This document shows, in pieces, positions 1 through 6,828 of a DNA stretch of 7,397 nucleotides. This stretch comes from Pseudomonadota bacterium. GTDB taxonomy: Bacteria; Pseudomonadota; Gammaproteobacteria; Burkholderiales; Burkholderiaceae. Where the stretch lies: assembly GCA_963205525.1 (NCBI GenBank), contig CAUJJP010000109.1:1-7397 (forward strand), in the 5' to 3' direction. The notes under the pieces were generated by a model, which saw nothing but the letters and a program-made list of their open reading frames with translations, was not told the origin of the DNA and did not search any database. Position 1 is the stretch's first letter; the number at the start of each line of letters is the position of its first letter. A program made the translations under genes and the position numbers.

Positions 1-738
1 GTCCTGGCCGGGCCCGCCCTGGGTGGTGGCGTCGATGATGGCGAAGGTGTCGAAGAAGGCGTAGACGATGTTGATCACCAGCAGGAAGAAGGTGGTCGGC
101 GACAGGAGCGGGAACTGCACGCTCCAGAAGCGCCGCCAGGGCCCGGCGCCGTCGATCGCCGCGGCCTCGATCAGGCTCTTGGGGATGCTCTGCAGCCCGG
201 CGAGGAAGAACAGGAAGTTGTAGGAGATCTGCTTCCACACCGCGGCCATCACGATCAGCGCCATCGCGTGGTCGGAGTCCAGCAGCGGGTTCCAGTCCAG
301 GCCCAGCCGGCCCAGCGCCCAGGCCACCACGCCCAGGGTGGGCGAGAACATGAACAGCCACAGCACGCCGGCCACCGCAGGCGCCACCGCGTAGGGCACG
401 ATCAGCAGCGTCTTGTAGAACAGGGCGCCGTGCACGATGCGGTCGGCAAACACCGCCAGCGCGAGCGAGATCGCGATGCCCGAGAAGGCCACCGCGAGCG
501 AGAACAGCGCCGTGATGCGGAAGGATCCGAGGTAAGACGGGTCGGCGAACAGGGTGCGGAAGTTGTCCAGGCCGACCCACTCGGTCGCCAGGCCGAAGGC
601 GTCCTGCAGCTGGAAGGACTGCAGCAGCGCCTGCACCGCCGGCCAGTAGAAGAACACGCCGATGACGAGCGCCTGCGGCGCCAGCAGCAGCCAGGGCAGC
701 CAGCGGGAGCGGAACAGGACGCGCTTCTCGACCGCCAT
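1..738 (-). CDS. ugpA: sn-glycerol-3-phosphate ABC transporter permease UgpA (3' end missing)
   Basis: Inner-membrane permease subunit of the UgpBAEC importer, which takes up sn-glycerol-3-phosphate and glycerophosphodiesters. It pairs with UgpE and is powered by the ATPase UgpC. I translated it by hand: 246 residues are present, open at the window edge, against about 295 in E. coli UgpA, so roughly the last 50 residues are missing. Visible membrane segments lie near residues 14-35, 75-97, 109-132, 158-180 and 214-236. The EAA loop that contacts the ATPase is intact at residues 191-199 (EAAAIDGAG). Stretches matching my recollection of E. coli UgpA include FRSRW near residue 9, LPYAVAPAV-like residues 113-122, VWKQISYNFLFF at 167-178 and YAFFDTF at 226-232. 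The ATG at 736-738 is chosen because it gives the UgpA-like N-terminus; no strong ribosome site precedes it. It lies 94 bases downstream of ugpB on the same strand and is probably co-transcribed. Confidence 0.93.
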   Translation of the reverse strand, partial: MAVEKRVLFRSRWLPWLLLAPQALVIGVFFYWPAVQALLQSFQLQDAFGLATEWVGLDNFRTLFADPSYLGSFRITALFSLAVAFSGIAISLALAVFADRIVHGALFYKTLLIVPYAVAPAVAGVLWLFMFSPTLGVVAWALGRLGLDWNPLLDSDHAMALIVMAAVWKQISYNFLFFLAGLQSIPKSLIEAAAIDGAGPWRRFWSVQFPLLSPTTFFLLVINIVYAFFDTFAIIDATTQGGPGQD

Positions 739-783
739 CGTCAGTGCCGGTGATGGGTCAAGGGGGGTGGTCGTCGAGGGTGT

Positions 784-825
784 GGCACGGCAAGCAGGGC
801 GACGGACGCCGCCGCCGGCCGTGCC
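784..825 (-). promoter_or_regulatory. Inverted repeat (possible mRNA hairpin) between ugpB and ugpA
   Basis: GGCACGGC at 784-791 is perfectly complementary to GCCGTGCC at 818-825, giving an 8-bp GC-rich stem with a 26-base loop. It begins 7 bases after the ugpB stop codon, read on the transcribed strand. No T-run follows it, so it is not a standard intrinsic terminator. Hairpins at this position in binding-protein-dependent transporter operons are known to protect or attenuate transcripts so that the binding protein outnumbers the permease (the malE-malF gap is the classic case). That role here is inference; GC-rich DNA produces such stems by chance fairly often. Confidence 0.4.
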
Positions 826-832
826 CCTTGAA

Positions 833-2137
833 TCAGCGCTTGTTCGCGGCCTGGAAGCGCGCGAGCTGCTCGTTGCCGCGCTGGATGGCGGCATCCAGTG
901 CTTCCTTGGGCGCCTTCTTGCCGGTCCAGATCTGCTCGGTCTCCTCGTCGACGATGGTGCGGATCTGGTTGAAGTTGCCCAGCCGGATGCCGCGCGACTT
1001 GTCGGTCGTCTTGCGGATCATCTGCGTCACCGCGACGTCGGTGCCGGGGCGCTCCTTGTAGAAGCCCGACTTGTCGGTCAGCTCGTAGGCGGCGGTGGTG
1101 ATCGGCAGGTAGCCGGTGCGCTTGTGGCTGGCCGACTGCACCTCGGGCCGCGAGAGGAACTTGAAGAACGAGGCCACGCCCTTGTAGGTGTCGGGCTTCT
1201 TGCCGGCCATCACCCAGAGGCTGGCGCCGCCGATGATGGTGTTCTGCGGCGCGCCGGGCACGTCGGGGTAGTAGGGCAGGGTGGAGATGCCGTAGGCGAA
1301 CTTGGCTTCCTTGGACACCCGCGCGTACAGGCCCGAGGAGCCGGTCATCATCGCGCACTCGCCCGAGGGGAAGCTCACGTCAGCCTTGTTGTCGCGCCCT
1401 TTGTAGACGAACAGGCCCTGCTTGGCCATGTTGGCCAGGTTCTCGAAGTGGCGCATGTGCAGCGGCGAGTTGAACGCCAGGCGCGCATCGGTGCCGCCGA
1501 AGCCGTTGTTCTTGGTCGCGAACAGCACGTTGTGCCAGGTCGAGAAGCTCTCGAGCTGGGTCCAGCTGATCCAGCTCGTGGTGAACGGGCACTTGTGGCC
1601 GCTGGCCTTGAGCTTGGCCGCGGCCAGCACCACCTCGGGCCAGGTCTTGGGCGGGGTCTGGGCGTCGATGCCGGCGGCCTTGAAGGCGTCCTTGTTGTAG
1701 TAGAAGACGGTGGTCGAGCTGTTGAAGGGCAGCGACAGCATCTGGCCGTTGGGCGCGGTGTAGTAGCCGGCCACGGCGGGGATGTAGACCTTGGGGTCGA
1801 ACTTCGCGCCGCCCATCGTCATCACCTCGGCCACCGGCTTGATCGCGCCCTTGGCCGACATCATGGTCGCGGTGCCGACCTCGTACACCTGCAGGATGTC
1901 GGGTGCCGTGCCGGCGCGAAACGCGGCGATGCCGGCGGTCAGCGTCTCGCCGTAGGTGCCCTTGTAGGTGGGCACGACGACGTAGTCCTTCTGGCTGGCG
2001 TTGAACTCCTTGGCCAGGTCGGACACCCATTCGCCGAGCGGGCCGCTCATGGCGTGCCACAACTGGATCTGGGTCTGTGCCGCCGCCGGCAGCGAGGCGG
2101 CGGCCGCGGCCGCCAGCAACAGGGGTTTGAAGGACAT
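833..2137 (-). CDS. ugpB: sn-glycerol-3-phosphate ABC transporter, periplasmic binding protein UgpB
   Basis: Periplasmic solute-binding protein that delivers sn-glycerol-3-phosphate and glycerophosphodiesters to the UgpAE permease. It is 434 residues long, against about 438 in E. coli. Residues 1-20 form a Sec signal peptide: Lys4, a Leu/Ala-rich core and an AAA cleavage site before Gln21. UgpB hallmarks run in order: VPTYKG (55-60), the GIAAFRAG and [12 protein letters not shown] stretch (69-93), a PFNSST ligand-loop motif, [20 protein letters not shown] (301-310), GYLPIT (342-347) and QIR-IVDEE with Arg393. These cover positions where Tyr, Glu, Ser, Gly and Arg contact ligand in E. coli UgpB, so binding should be retained. 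The start is supported by GGAGAAG at 2144-2150, six bases before the ATG. It is the first gene of the operon, followed by ugpA, and its upstream region carries a PhoB-like half-site. No truncation or frameshift is seen. Confidence 0.96.
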   Translation of the reverse strand: MSFKPLLLAAAAAASLPAAAQTQIQLWHAMSGPLGEWVSDLAKEFNASQKDYVVVPTYKGTYGETLTAGIAAFRAGTAPDILQVYEVGTATMMSAKGAIKPVAEVMTMGGAKFDPKVYIPAVAGYYTAPNGQMLSLPFNSSTTVFYYNKDAFKAAGIDAQTPPKTWPEVVLAAAKLKASGHKCPFTTSWISWTQLESFSTWHNVLFATKNNGFGGTDARLAFNSPLHMRHFENLANMAKQGLFVYKGRDNKADVSFPSGECAMMTGSSGLYARVSKEAKFAYGISTLPYYPDVPGAPQNTIIGGASLWVMAGKKPDTYKGVASFFKFLSRPEVQSASHKRTGYLPITTAAYELTDKSGFYKERPGTDVAVTQMIRKTTDKSRGIRLGNFNQIRTIVDEETEQIWTGKKAPKEALDAAIQRGNEQLARFQAANKR

Positions 2138-2143
2138 GGGAGG

Positions 2144-2150
2144 CTTCTCC
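2144..2150 (-). promoter_or_regulatory. Ribosome binding site of ugpB
   Basis: Read on the minus strand this is GGAGAAG, six bases upstream of the ATG at 2135-2137. It is the clearest Shine-Dalgarno sequence in the window and fixes the ugpB start, which also gives a complete signal peptide. Confidence 0.75.
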
Positions 2151-2181
2151 AGGGTGCGGACACTGCCGCGTCGGGGCTGCA

Positions 2182-2203
2182 GTGTGACGATGTTTTATGA
2201 CAG
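2182..2203 (-). promoter_or_regulatory. PhoB-box-like site upstream of ugpB
   Basis: On the minus strand, 2203 down to 2193 reads CTGTCATAAAA, an exact match to one 11-base unit of the PhoB box (CTGTCAT followed by four A/T bases). A second, degenerate unit, CGTCACA, follows, but it is shifted about two bases beyond the ideal 11-base repeat, so the match is one good half plus one poor half. It lies about 55 bases upstream of the ugpB ATG, a plausible -35-region position. ugpB is a known Pho-regulon member in E. coli, where PhoB activates it in phosphate starvation. The site is seen; its function is inferred. Confidence 0.45.
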
Positions 2204-2217
2204 CGGCGTTTCTGTCA
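2198..2217. repeat. Inverted repeat TGACAG-N8-CTGTCA
   Basis: A perfect 6-bp dyad with arms at 2198-2203 and 2212-2217 and an 8-base spacer. It overlaps the PhoB-like half-site in the divergent region. It could be an operator for a dimeric regulator, or simply the same TGACAG element present in both orientations. No specific regulator family can be assigned from these bases. Confidence 0.35.
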
Positions 2218-2271
2218 CGGACCGCCGGTGGCCGGCCATACGGACAAACCCCGCTGGCCACGGCGAGGACA

Positions 2272-2307
2272 ATGCTGCGCTGCGCTACGATGCCACGCCT
2301 GCCATGA
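2272..2307 (+). CDS. Possible 11-residue leader ORF overlapping the oxidoreductase start
   Basis: An ATG at 2272 opens an 11-codon frame ([11 protein letters not shown]) ending in TGA at 2305-2307. This stop shares the ATGA tetranucleotide with the ATG at 2304 chosen for the large downstream gene. A GAGG at 2265-2268 lies three bases before the leader ATG, rather close for a Shine-Dalgarno sequence, while the downstream ATG has none in range. Translational coupling is a reasonable explanation, but such a short frame could easily arise by chance. Confidence 0.25.
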   Translation: MLRCATMPRLP

Positions 2308-5300
2308 ATGCGCCGCAATCCCTTCCTGCTGTCGCGGCGTCCAGCGCCGCCGTCGTGCCTCTCGATCTGCCCGGCGAGCCCCCCAGCCGGCTGCGCGAGA
2401 TCCCCTACAACTACACCTCGCTGTCGGACCGCGAGATCGTGCTGCGCCTGCTCGGCGCGCGCGCCTGGGAGCTGCTGGACCGGCTGCGCGCCGAGCGCGA
2501 CACCGGCCGTTCGGCACGCATGCTCTACGAGGTGCTGGGCGACATCTGGGTCGTGCAGCGCAACCCCTATCTGGAAGACGACCTGCTCGCCAGCCCGAAG
2601 CGCCGCGGCCTGCTGATCGAGGCCTTGCAGCACCGGCTGCGCGAGATCGACAAGCGCCGCACCCCGCACACCGATGCGCTGCGTGACGGCCACGTCGGCG
2701 AGCTGCTGGCGGCGGCGCACGCCGCGGTGCAGGGGTTCGCTGCCCACTTCGACGCCGTGGACCGGCTGCGCCAGCGCGCGCGCCGCGTGCTCGGACGCGC
2801 GACCGCCAAGGACAACATCAAGTTCGACGGCCTGAGCCGGGTCTCGCACGTCACCGACGCCACCGACTGGCGGGTGGAGATGCCCTTCGTCGTCCTCACC
2901 CCCGACAGCGAGGCCGAGATGGCGGCGCTGGTGGCGGGCTGCATCGAGCTCGGGCTGACCATCATCCCGCGCGGCGGCGGCACCGGCTACACCGGCGGCG
3001 CGGTGCCGCTGACCTGGATGAGCGCGGTCATCAACACCGAGAAGCTGGAGGCGATGAGCGAGGTCGAGTGGGTCGAGCTGCCCGGCGTGGGGCACCGGGT
3101 GCCCACCGTCCACACCGAGGCCGGCGTCGTCACCCAGCGCGTGGCCGACGCCGCCGAGCGCGCCGGCCACGTCTTCGCGGTCGACCCCACCAGCGCCGAG
3201 GCGAGCTGCGTGGGCGGCAACATCGCCATGAACGCCGGCGGCAAGAAGGCGGTGCTGTGGGGCACGGCGCTGGACAACCTGGCGAGCTGGCGCATGGTCA
3301 CGCCGCAGGCCACCTGGCTGGAAGTGGTGCGGCTGGACCACAACCTGGGCAAGATCCACGACATCGAGCTCGCGCGCTTCGAGCTGCGCCACTTCGACGC
3401 CAGCGGCAAGAAACTGCTGCGCAGCGAGCTGCTCGAGATCCCTGGTCGCGTGTTCCGCAAGGAGGGCCTGGGCAAGGACGTCACCGACAAGTTCCTCGCC
3501 GGCCTGCCCGGGGTGCAGAAGGAGGGCTGCGACGGCCTCATCACGAGCGCGCGCTGGGTCGTGCACCGCATGCCCGAGCAGGTGCGCACGGTGTGCCTGG
3601 AGTTCTTCGGCCAGGCCAGCCACGCGGTGCCCAGCATCGTCGAGATCAAGGACTACCTGTTCTCGCTGTCGGCCGCGGGCGGCGCCGCTGGCCAGGCCCC
3701 GGTGCTGCTCGCCGGTCTGGAGCACATGGACGACCGCTACCTCAAGGCGGTGGGCTACGCCACCAAGAGCAAGCGCGGCGGCCTGCCCAAGATGGTGCTC
3801 ATCGGCGACATCGTCGGTGCCGAGGCGGACGCGGTGGCGCGCGCCGCCAGCGAGGTGGTGCGGCTGGCCAACGGCCGCAGCGGCGAGGGTTTCGTCGCCG
3901 TCGGCGCCGACGCGCGCAAGCGCTTCTGGCTCGACCGCAAGCGCACGGCGGCGATCGCGCGCCACACCAACGCGTTCAAGATCAACGAGGACGTCGTCAT
4001 CCCGCTGCACCGGATGGGCGAGTACACCGAGGGCATAGAGCGCATCAACGTCGAACTGAGCCTGCGCAACAAGCTCGAGCTCGCCGACCGCCTGCACGAG
4101 TTTCTGGCCGGCGGCGCGCTGCCGCTGGGCAAGAGCGACGACGCCGGCCAGATCCCCGGCGCCGAGCTGCTGCAGGGCCGGGTGCAGCAGGCGCTGAAGC
4201 TGCTCGCCGAGGTGCGCGCGCTGTGGCAGGGCTGGCACGACCGGCTGGACCTGGTGGACGCGGACAGCGGCGAGACCTGGTTTGCGCAGCTGCAGGACCA
4301 CCGCCTGCGCGCGTCCTGGAAGCAGCAGATCTTCAAGCCGCTGCAGCAGGTGTTTGCCGGCGCCGCCTTCACGCCCATCCTGGAGCAGTGTCGCGCCATC
4401 CACCAGGAGGTGTTGCGCGGGCGCACCTGGGTCGCGCTGCACATGCACGCGGGCGACGGCAACGTGCACACCAACATCCCGGTCAACAGCGACAACTACG
4501 CCATGCTGCAGACCGCCCACGAGGCGGTGGCGCGCATCATGGTGCTGGCGCGCTCGCTCGGTGGCGTGATCAGCGGCGAGCACGGCATAGGCATCACCAA
4601 GCTCGAGTTCCTGGACGACGCCGAGTTGGCCAACTTCGCCGCCTACAAGCGGCGCATCGACCCCAAGGGCCACTTCAACCGCGGCAAACTGTTGCGTGCC
4701 AGCCTGGCACCGGGAGGCGGCGCGGGTGAGGCCGGCGCCGAAACCGCAACCGAAACCGCCCCCGAAACCGCCACCGTATGGCCGGCCGACCTCAGCGCCG
4801 CCTACACGCCGAGCTTCGGCCTCATGGGGCACGAGTCGCTCATCATGCAGCGCAGCGACATCGGTGCCATCGCCGACAGCATCAAGGACTGCCTGCGCTG
4901 CGGCAAGTGCAAGCCGGTGTGCTCGACCCACGTGCCGCGCGCCAACCTGCTGTACAGCCCGCGCAACAAGATCCTCGCCACCTCGCTGCTGGTGGAGGCC
5001 TTTCTCTACGAGGAGCAGACCCGGCGCGGCGTCAGCCTGCAGCACTGGCAGGAGTTCGAGGACGTGGCCGACCACTGCACGATCTGCCACAAGTGCCTGG
5101 CGCCGTGCCCGGTGGACATCGACTTCGGCGACGTCAGCATGGCCATGCGTGGCCTGCTGCGCAAGATGGGCCGCAAGAGCTGGCGCCCCGGCAGCGCGGC
5201 GGCGATGCTGTTCCTCAACGCCACCAGCCCGCAGACCATCAAGCTGGTGCGCAAGGCGATGGTGGGCGTCGGCTACCCGGCGCAGCGCCTGGCCAACGAT

Positions 5301-6302
5301 CTGCTCAAGCCGCTGGCGCGCGCGCAGACGAGCGCGCCGCCGGCCACCCTGGGTCCGGCCTCGGTGAAGGAGCAGGTCGTCCACTTCATCAACAAGAAGA
5401 TGCCCGGCGGCCTGCCCAAGAAGACCGCGCGCGCGCTGCTGGACATCGAGGACAAGGCCTACGTCCCCATCATCCGCGACCCGCAACGCACCAATGCCGA
5501 TTCGGAGGCGGTGTTCTATTTCCCCGGCTGCGGCAGCGAGCGCCTGTTCAGCCAGGTCGGCCTCGCCACCCAGGCCATGCTCTGGCACGCCGGGGTGCAG
5601 ACCGTGCTGCCGCCGGGCTACCTGTGCTGCGGCTACCCGCAGCGCGGCAACGGCCTGCAGGACAAGGCCGAGCAGATGATCACCGACAACCGGGTCCTGT
5701 TCCACCGCGTCGCCACGACGCTGAACTACCTGGACATTAAGACCGTGGTGGTGAGTTGCGGCACCTGCTTCGACCAGCTGCAGAGCTACCGCTTCGACGT
5801 TATCTTCCCCGGCTCGCGCATCCTCGACATCCACGAGTACCTGCTGGAGAAAGGCATCAGCCTGCCCGGCGCCGGCGGCTACCTCTACCACGAGCCCTGC
5901 CACAACCCGATGAAGCAGCAGGACTCGCTGAAGACCGTGAAGGCCTTGCTCGGCGACGCCGTCATCAAGAGCGATCGCTGCTGCGGCGAGAGCGGCACCC
6001 TGGCGGTCTCGCGGCCGGACGTCGCGACCCAGGTGCGCTTTCGCAAGGAGCAGGAAATCCGCAAGGGCGAGGCCGCGCTGCGCGCCAGCGGTGCGGTGGC
6101 GGCGGGTGCCAACGTCAAGCTGCTCACCAGCTGCCCGAGCTGTCTGCAAGGCCTGCACCGCTACCGCGACGACCTGCAAAGCGGGCTGCTGGAGGCCGAC
6201 TACATCGTCATCGAGATGGCGCGCAAGATCCTCGGCGAGGACTGGATGCCGCAGTACGTGCAGCAGGCCAACGCCGGCGGCATCGAGCGCGTGCTGGTGT
6301 AG
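2304..6302 (+). CDS. Fused DUF3683 / FAD-linked oxidase / Fe-S (GlcD-GlcF-like) oxidoreductase
   Basis: A 1332-residue fusion of a flavin dehydrogenase with an electron-transfer module, of the kind annotated in betaproteobacteria as DUF3683 or FAD/FMN-binding oxidoreductase. Residues about 25-165 correspond to DUF3683. A PCMH-type FAD domain follows, with [11 protein letters not shown] at 222-232 and DPTS plus [10 protein letters not shown] at 294-313. The FAD-oxidase C-terminal domain carries [10 protein letters not shown] (713-722) and [10 protein letters not shown] (754-763), including the usual metal/substrate histidines. An Ala/Glu/Thr/Gly linker (about 801-826) leads to two [4Fe-4S] motifs, CxxCxxCxxxC at 863-873 and 925-935. 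Two cysteine-rich CCG domains follow: C1076, CCG at 1108, CxxC at 1152-1155, then C1199, CCG at 1226 and CxxC at 1277-1280. No signal peptide or membrane span is visible, so it is probably cytoplasmic or peripheral. By family it should oxidise a 2-hydroxyacid (D-lactate, glycolate or D-2-hydroxyglutarate type) and pass electrons to a quinone or other carrier; the substrate is unknown. The ATG at 2304 is preferred because the typical N-terminus follows; an in-frame ATG at 2190 is possible but falls in the control region. Confidence 0.9.
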   Translation: MNAPQSLPAVAASSAAVVPLDLPGEPPSRLREIPYNYTSLSDREIVLRLLGARAWELLDRLRAERDTGRSARMLYEVLGDIWVVQRNPYLEDDLLASPKRRGLLIEALQHRLREIDKRRTPHTDALRDGHVGELLAAAHAAVQGFAAHFDAVDRLRQRARRVLGRATAKDNIKFDGLSRVSHVTDATDWRVEMPFVVLTPDSEAEMAALVAGCIELGLTIIPRGGGTGYTGGAVPLTWMSAVINTEKLEAMSEVEWVELPGVGHRVPTVHTEAGVVTQRVADAAERAGHVFAVDPTSAEASCVGGNIAMNAGGKKAVLWGTALDNLASWRMVTPQATWLEVVRLDHNLGKIHDIELARFELRHFDASGKKLLRSELLEIPGRVFRKEGLGKDVTDKFLAGLPGVQKEGCDGLITSARWVVHRMPEQVRTVCLEFFGQASHAVPSIVEIKDYLFSLSAAGGAAGQAPVLLAGLEHMDDRYLKAVGYATKSKRGGLPKMVLIGDIVGAEADAVARAASEVVRLANGRSGEGFVAVGADARKRFWLDRKRTAAIARHTNAFKINEDVVIPLHRMGEYTEGIERINVELSLRNKLELADRLHEFLAGGALPLGKSDDAGQIPGAELLQGRVQQALKLLAEVRALWQGWHDRLDLVDADSGETWFAQLQDHRLRASWKQQIFKPLQQVFAGAAFTPILEQCRAIHQEVLRGRTWVALHMHAGDGNVHTNIPVNSDNYAMLQTAHEAVARIMVLARSLGGVISGEHGIGITKLEFLDDAELANFAAYKRRIDPKGHFNRGKLLRASLAPGGGAGEAGAETATETAPETATVWPADLSAAYTPSFGLMGHESLIMQRSDIGAIADSIKDCLRCGKCKPVCSTHVPRANLLYSPRNKILATSLLVEAFLYEEQTRRGVSLQHWQEFEDVADHCTICHKCLAPCPVDIDFGDVSMAMRGLLRKMGRKSWRPGSAAAMLFLNATSPQTIKLVRKAMVGVGYPAQRLANDLLKPLARAQTSAPPATLGPASVKEQVVHFINKKMPGGLPKKTARALLDIEDKAYVPIIRDPQRTNADSEAVFYFPGCGSERLFSQVGLATQAMLWHAGVQTVLPPGYLCCGYPQRGNGLQDKAEQMITDNRVLFHRVATTLNYLDIKTVVVSCGTCFDQLQSYRFDVIFPGSRILDIHEYLLEKGISLPGAGGYLYHEPCHNPMKQQDSLKTVKALLGDAVIKSDRCCGESGTLAVSRPDVATQVRFRKEQEIRKGEAALRASGAVAAGANVKLLTSCPSCLQGLHRYRDDLQSGLLEADYIVIEMARKILGEDWMPQYVQQANAGGIERVLV
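4740..4775 (+). repeat. Three 12-bp tandem repeats encoding an interdomain linker
   Basis: Three consecutive copies of GAAACCGCNNCC (4740-4751, 4752-4763, 4764-4775), differing at one or two bases, encode [12 protein letters not shown] at residues 813-824 of the fused oxidoreductase. The repeat sits exactly between the GlcD-like and GlcF-like halves. It looks like a flexible linker grown by tandem duplication, and its copy number may vary between relatives. Confidence 0.8.
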
Positions 6303-6400
6303 CCACCGGCGCGGTGCCGCGGGCTGCCCCATGCCGTCGGCAAGGGGTCTGCCCGGGGGCTAGACTTCCACGCATTGCCCACGCCCAGCCGCTTCCCGCG
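6303..6400 (+). promoter_or_regulatory. Gap before the DUF971 gene with a weak sigma70-like promoter candidate
   Basis: These 98 bases hold no gene. TAGACT at 6361-6366 (4 of 6 matches to the -10 consensus) lies 18 bases after TCGGCA at 6337-6342 (4 of 6 matches to the -35 consensus). This would place a transcript start near 6373 and could drive the DUF971 gene and ubiE separately from the oxidoreductase. The match is modest; read-through from upstream is equally possible. No convincing terminator with a T-run follows the oxidoreductase stop. Confidence 0.25.
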
Positions 6401-6817
6401 ATGTCAGACCACACCCCCAAGCCCACCGGGCTCACCGTGCACCAGGCCTCGCGCCAGCTCGAAGTCTCCTTCGACGACGGCGCCGTGTTCCGCATTCCCT
6501 TCGAGCTCATGCGCGTGTACTCGCCCTCGGCCGAGGTGCGCGGCCACGGCCCCGGGCAGGAGACGCTGATCACCGGCAAACGCAACGTCACCATCGAGGC
6601 GATCGAGACCGTGGGCCACTACGCGGTGCAGCCGCAGTTCAGCGACGGCCACGAAAGCGGCATCTTCAGCTGGGACTACCTCTACCGCCTGGGCGCCGAC
6701 CAGGAGCGGCTGTGGCAGAACTACGAGCAGCGCCTCGTCGCCGCCGGCCGCAGCCGTGATGACGCGATGCCGGCCAAGTTCCAGATCAGCCGCAGCAAGG
6801 GCGGCGGCTGTCACTGA
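6401..6817 (+). CDS. DUF971 / GBBH-like N-terminal domain protein
   Basis: A small soluble protein of 138 residues made almost entirely of one DUF971 (GBBH-like_N, PF06155) domain. Recognisable parts are LEVSFDDG (20-27), [17 protein letters not shown] (34-50) and the family-typical [27 protein letters not shown] stretch (72-98). The same domain forms the N-terminus of gamma-butyrobetaine hydroxylase and is attached to some Mrp/ApbC iron-sulfur carrier proteins. Its role as a stand-alone protein is unknown, so no function is assigned. The tail ends Gly-Gly-Gly-Cys-His, its only cysteine. The ATG at 6401 is chosen because the conserved domain starts soon after; no clear Shine-Dalgarno sequence is present. 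Only 11 bases separate its stop from ubiE, indicating co-transcription. Confidence 0.88.
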   Translation: MSDHTPKPTGLTVHQASRQLEVSFDDGAVFRIPFELMRVYSPSAEVRGHGPGQETLITGKRNVTIEAIETVGHYAVQPQFSDGHESGIFSWDYLYRLGADQERLWQNYEQRLVAAGRSRDDAMPAKFQISRSKGGGCH

Positions 6818-6820
6818 AGG
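6816..6820 (+). promoter_or_regulatory. Ribosome binding site of ubiE
   Basis: GAAGG overlaps the last bases of the DUF971 stop codon and lies eight bases before the ATG at 6829. This supports that start and tight coupling of the two genes. Confidence 0.5.
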
Positions 6821-6828
6821 CGCGCACG

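Larger units (their letters stand above)
2138..2303. promoter_or_regulatory. Divergent promoter region between ugpB and the FAD/Fe-S oxidoreductase gene
   Basis: These 166 bases separate two divergently read genes and must hold both promoters unless the right-hand gene starts further upstream. The 2189-2215 part is the only relatively A/T-rich patch, as expected for promoter DNA. On the minus strand GTGACA (complement of 2213-2218) followed by the A-rich CATAAAACAT stretch has some promoter character, but no -35/-10 pair is well spaced. Rightward, GACAAT at 2268-2273 is a poor -10 candidate with no good -35 partner. I therefore annotate the region as a whole and not individual promoters. Confidence 0.55.

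Noticed and set aside
268..753. A 161-codon plus-strand open frame opposite ugpA.
   Set aside because: Its Gln/Arg/His/Glu-rich product lacks any domain, while the minus strand here encodes UgpA, including the EAA motif.
662..2200. A 512-codon plus-strand open frame opposite ugpB.
   Set aside because: Low-complexity Gly/Val/Arg/His/Leu composition typical of an antisense shadow; ugpB on the other strand is unmistakable.
2228..2261. GTGGCC...GGCCAC inverted repeat in the divergent region.
   Set aside because: Six GC-rich pairs across a 22-base loop are expected by chance in DNA this GC-rich, and nothing links it to a known site.
2001..2303. N-terminal extension of the oxidoreductase from an ATG at 2001 (or 2190).
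   Set aside because: The 2001 start would run 137 bases into ugpB on the opposite strand and add residues with no family likeness. The 2190 start is possible but has no ribosome site and would sit in the PhoB-like element.
3068..4729. A 553-codon plus-strand frame within the oxidoreductase gene.
   Set aside because: An Arg/Ala/Gly-rich alternative frame without motifs; the main frame here holds both FAD motifs and the metal-site histidines.
1380..6332. A 1650-codon open frame on the minus strand, spanning the whole oxidoreductase gene and part of ugpB.
   Set aside because: It is rich in Arg/Ala/His/Gln/Val/Leu with no recognisable domain, as expected of the antisense of high-GC coding DNA where stop codons are rare. 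The opposing frames carry clear conserved motifs.
6347..6365. Short GTCT...AGAC inverted repeat considered as a terminator after the oxidoreductase gene.
   Set aside because: Only four clean pairs plus a wobble, and no T-run follows; too weak to call.
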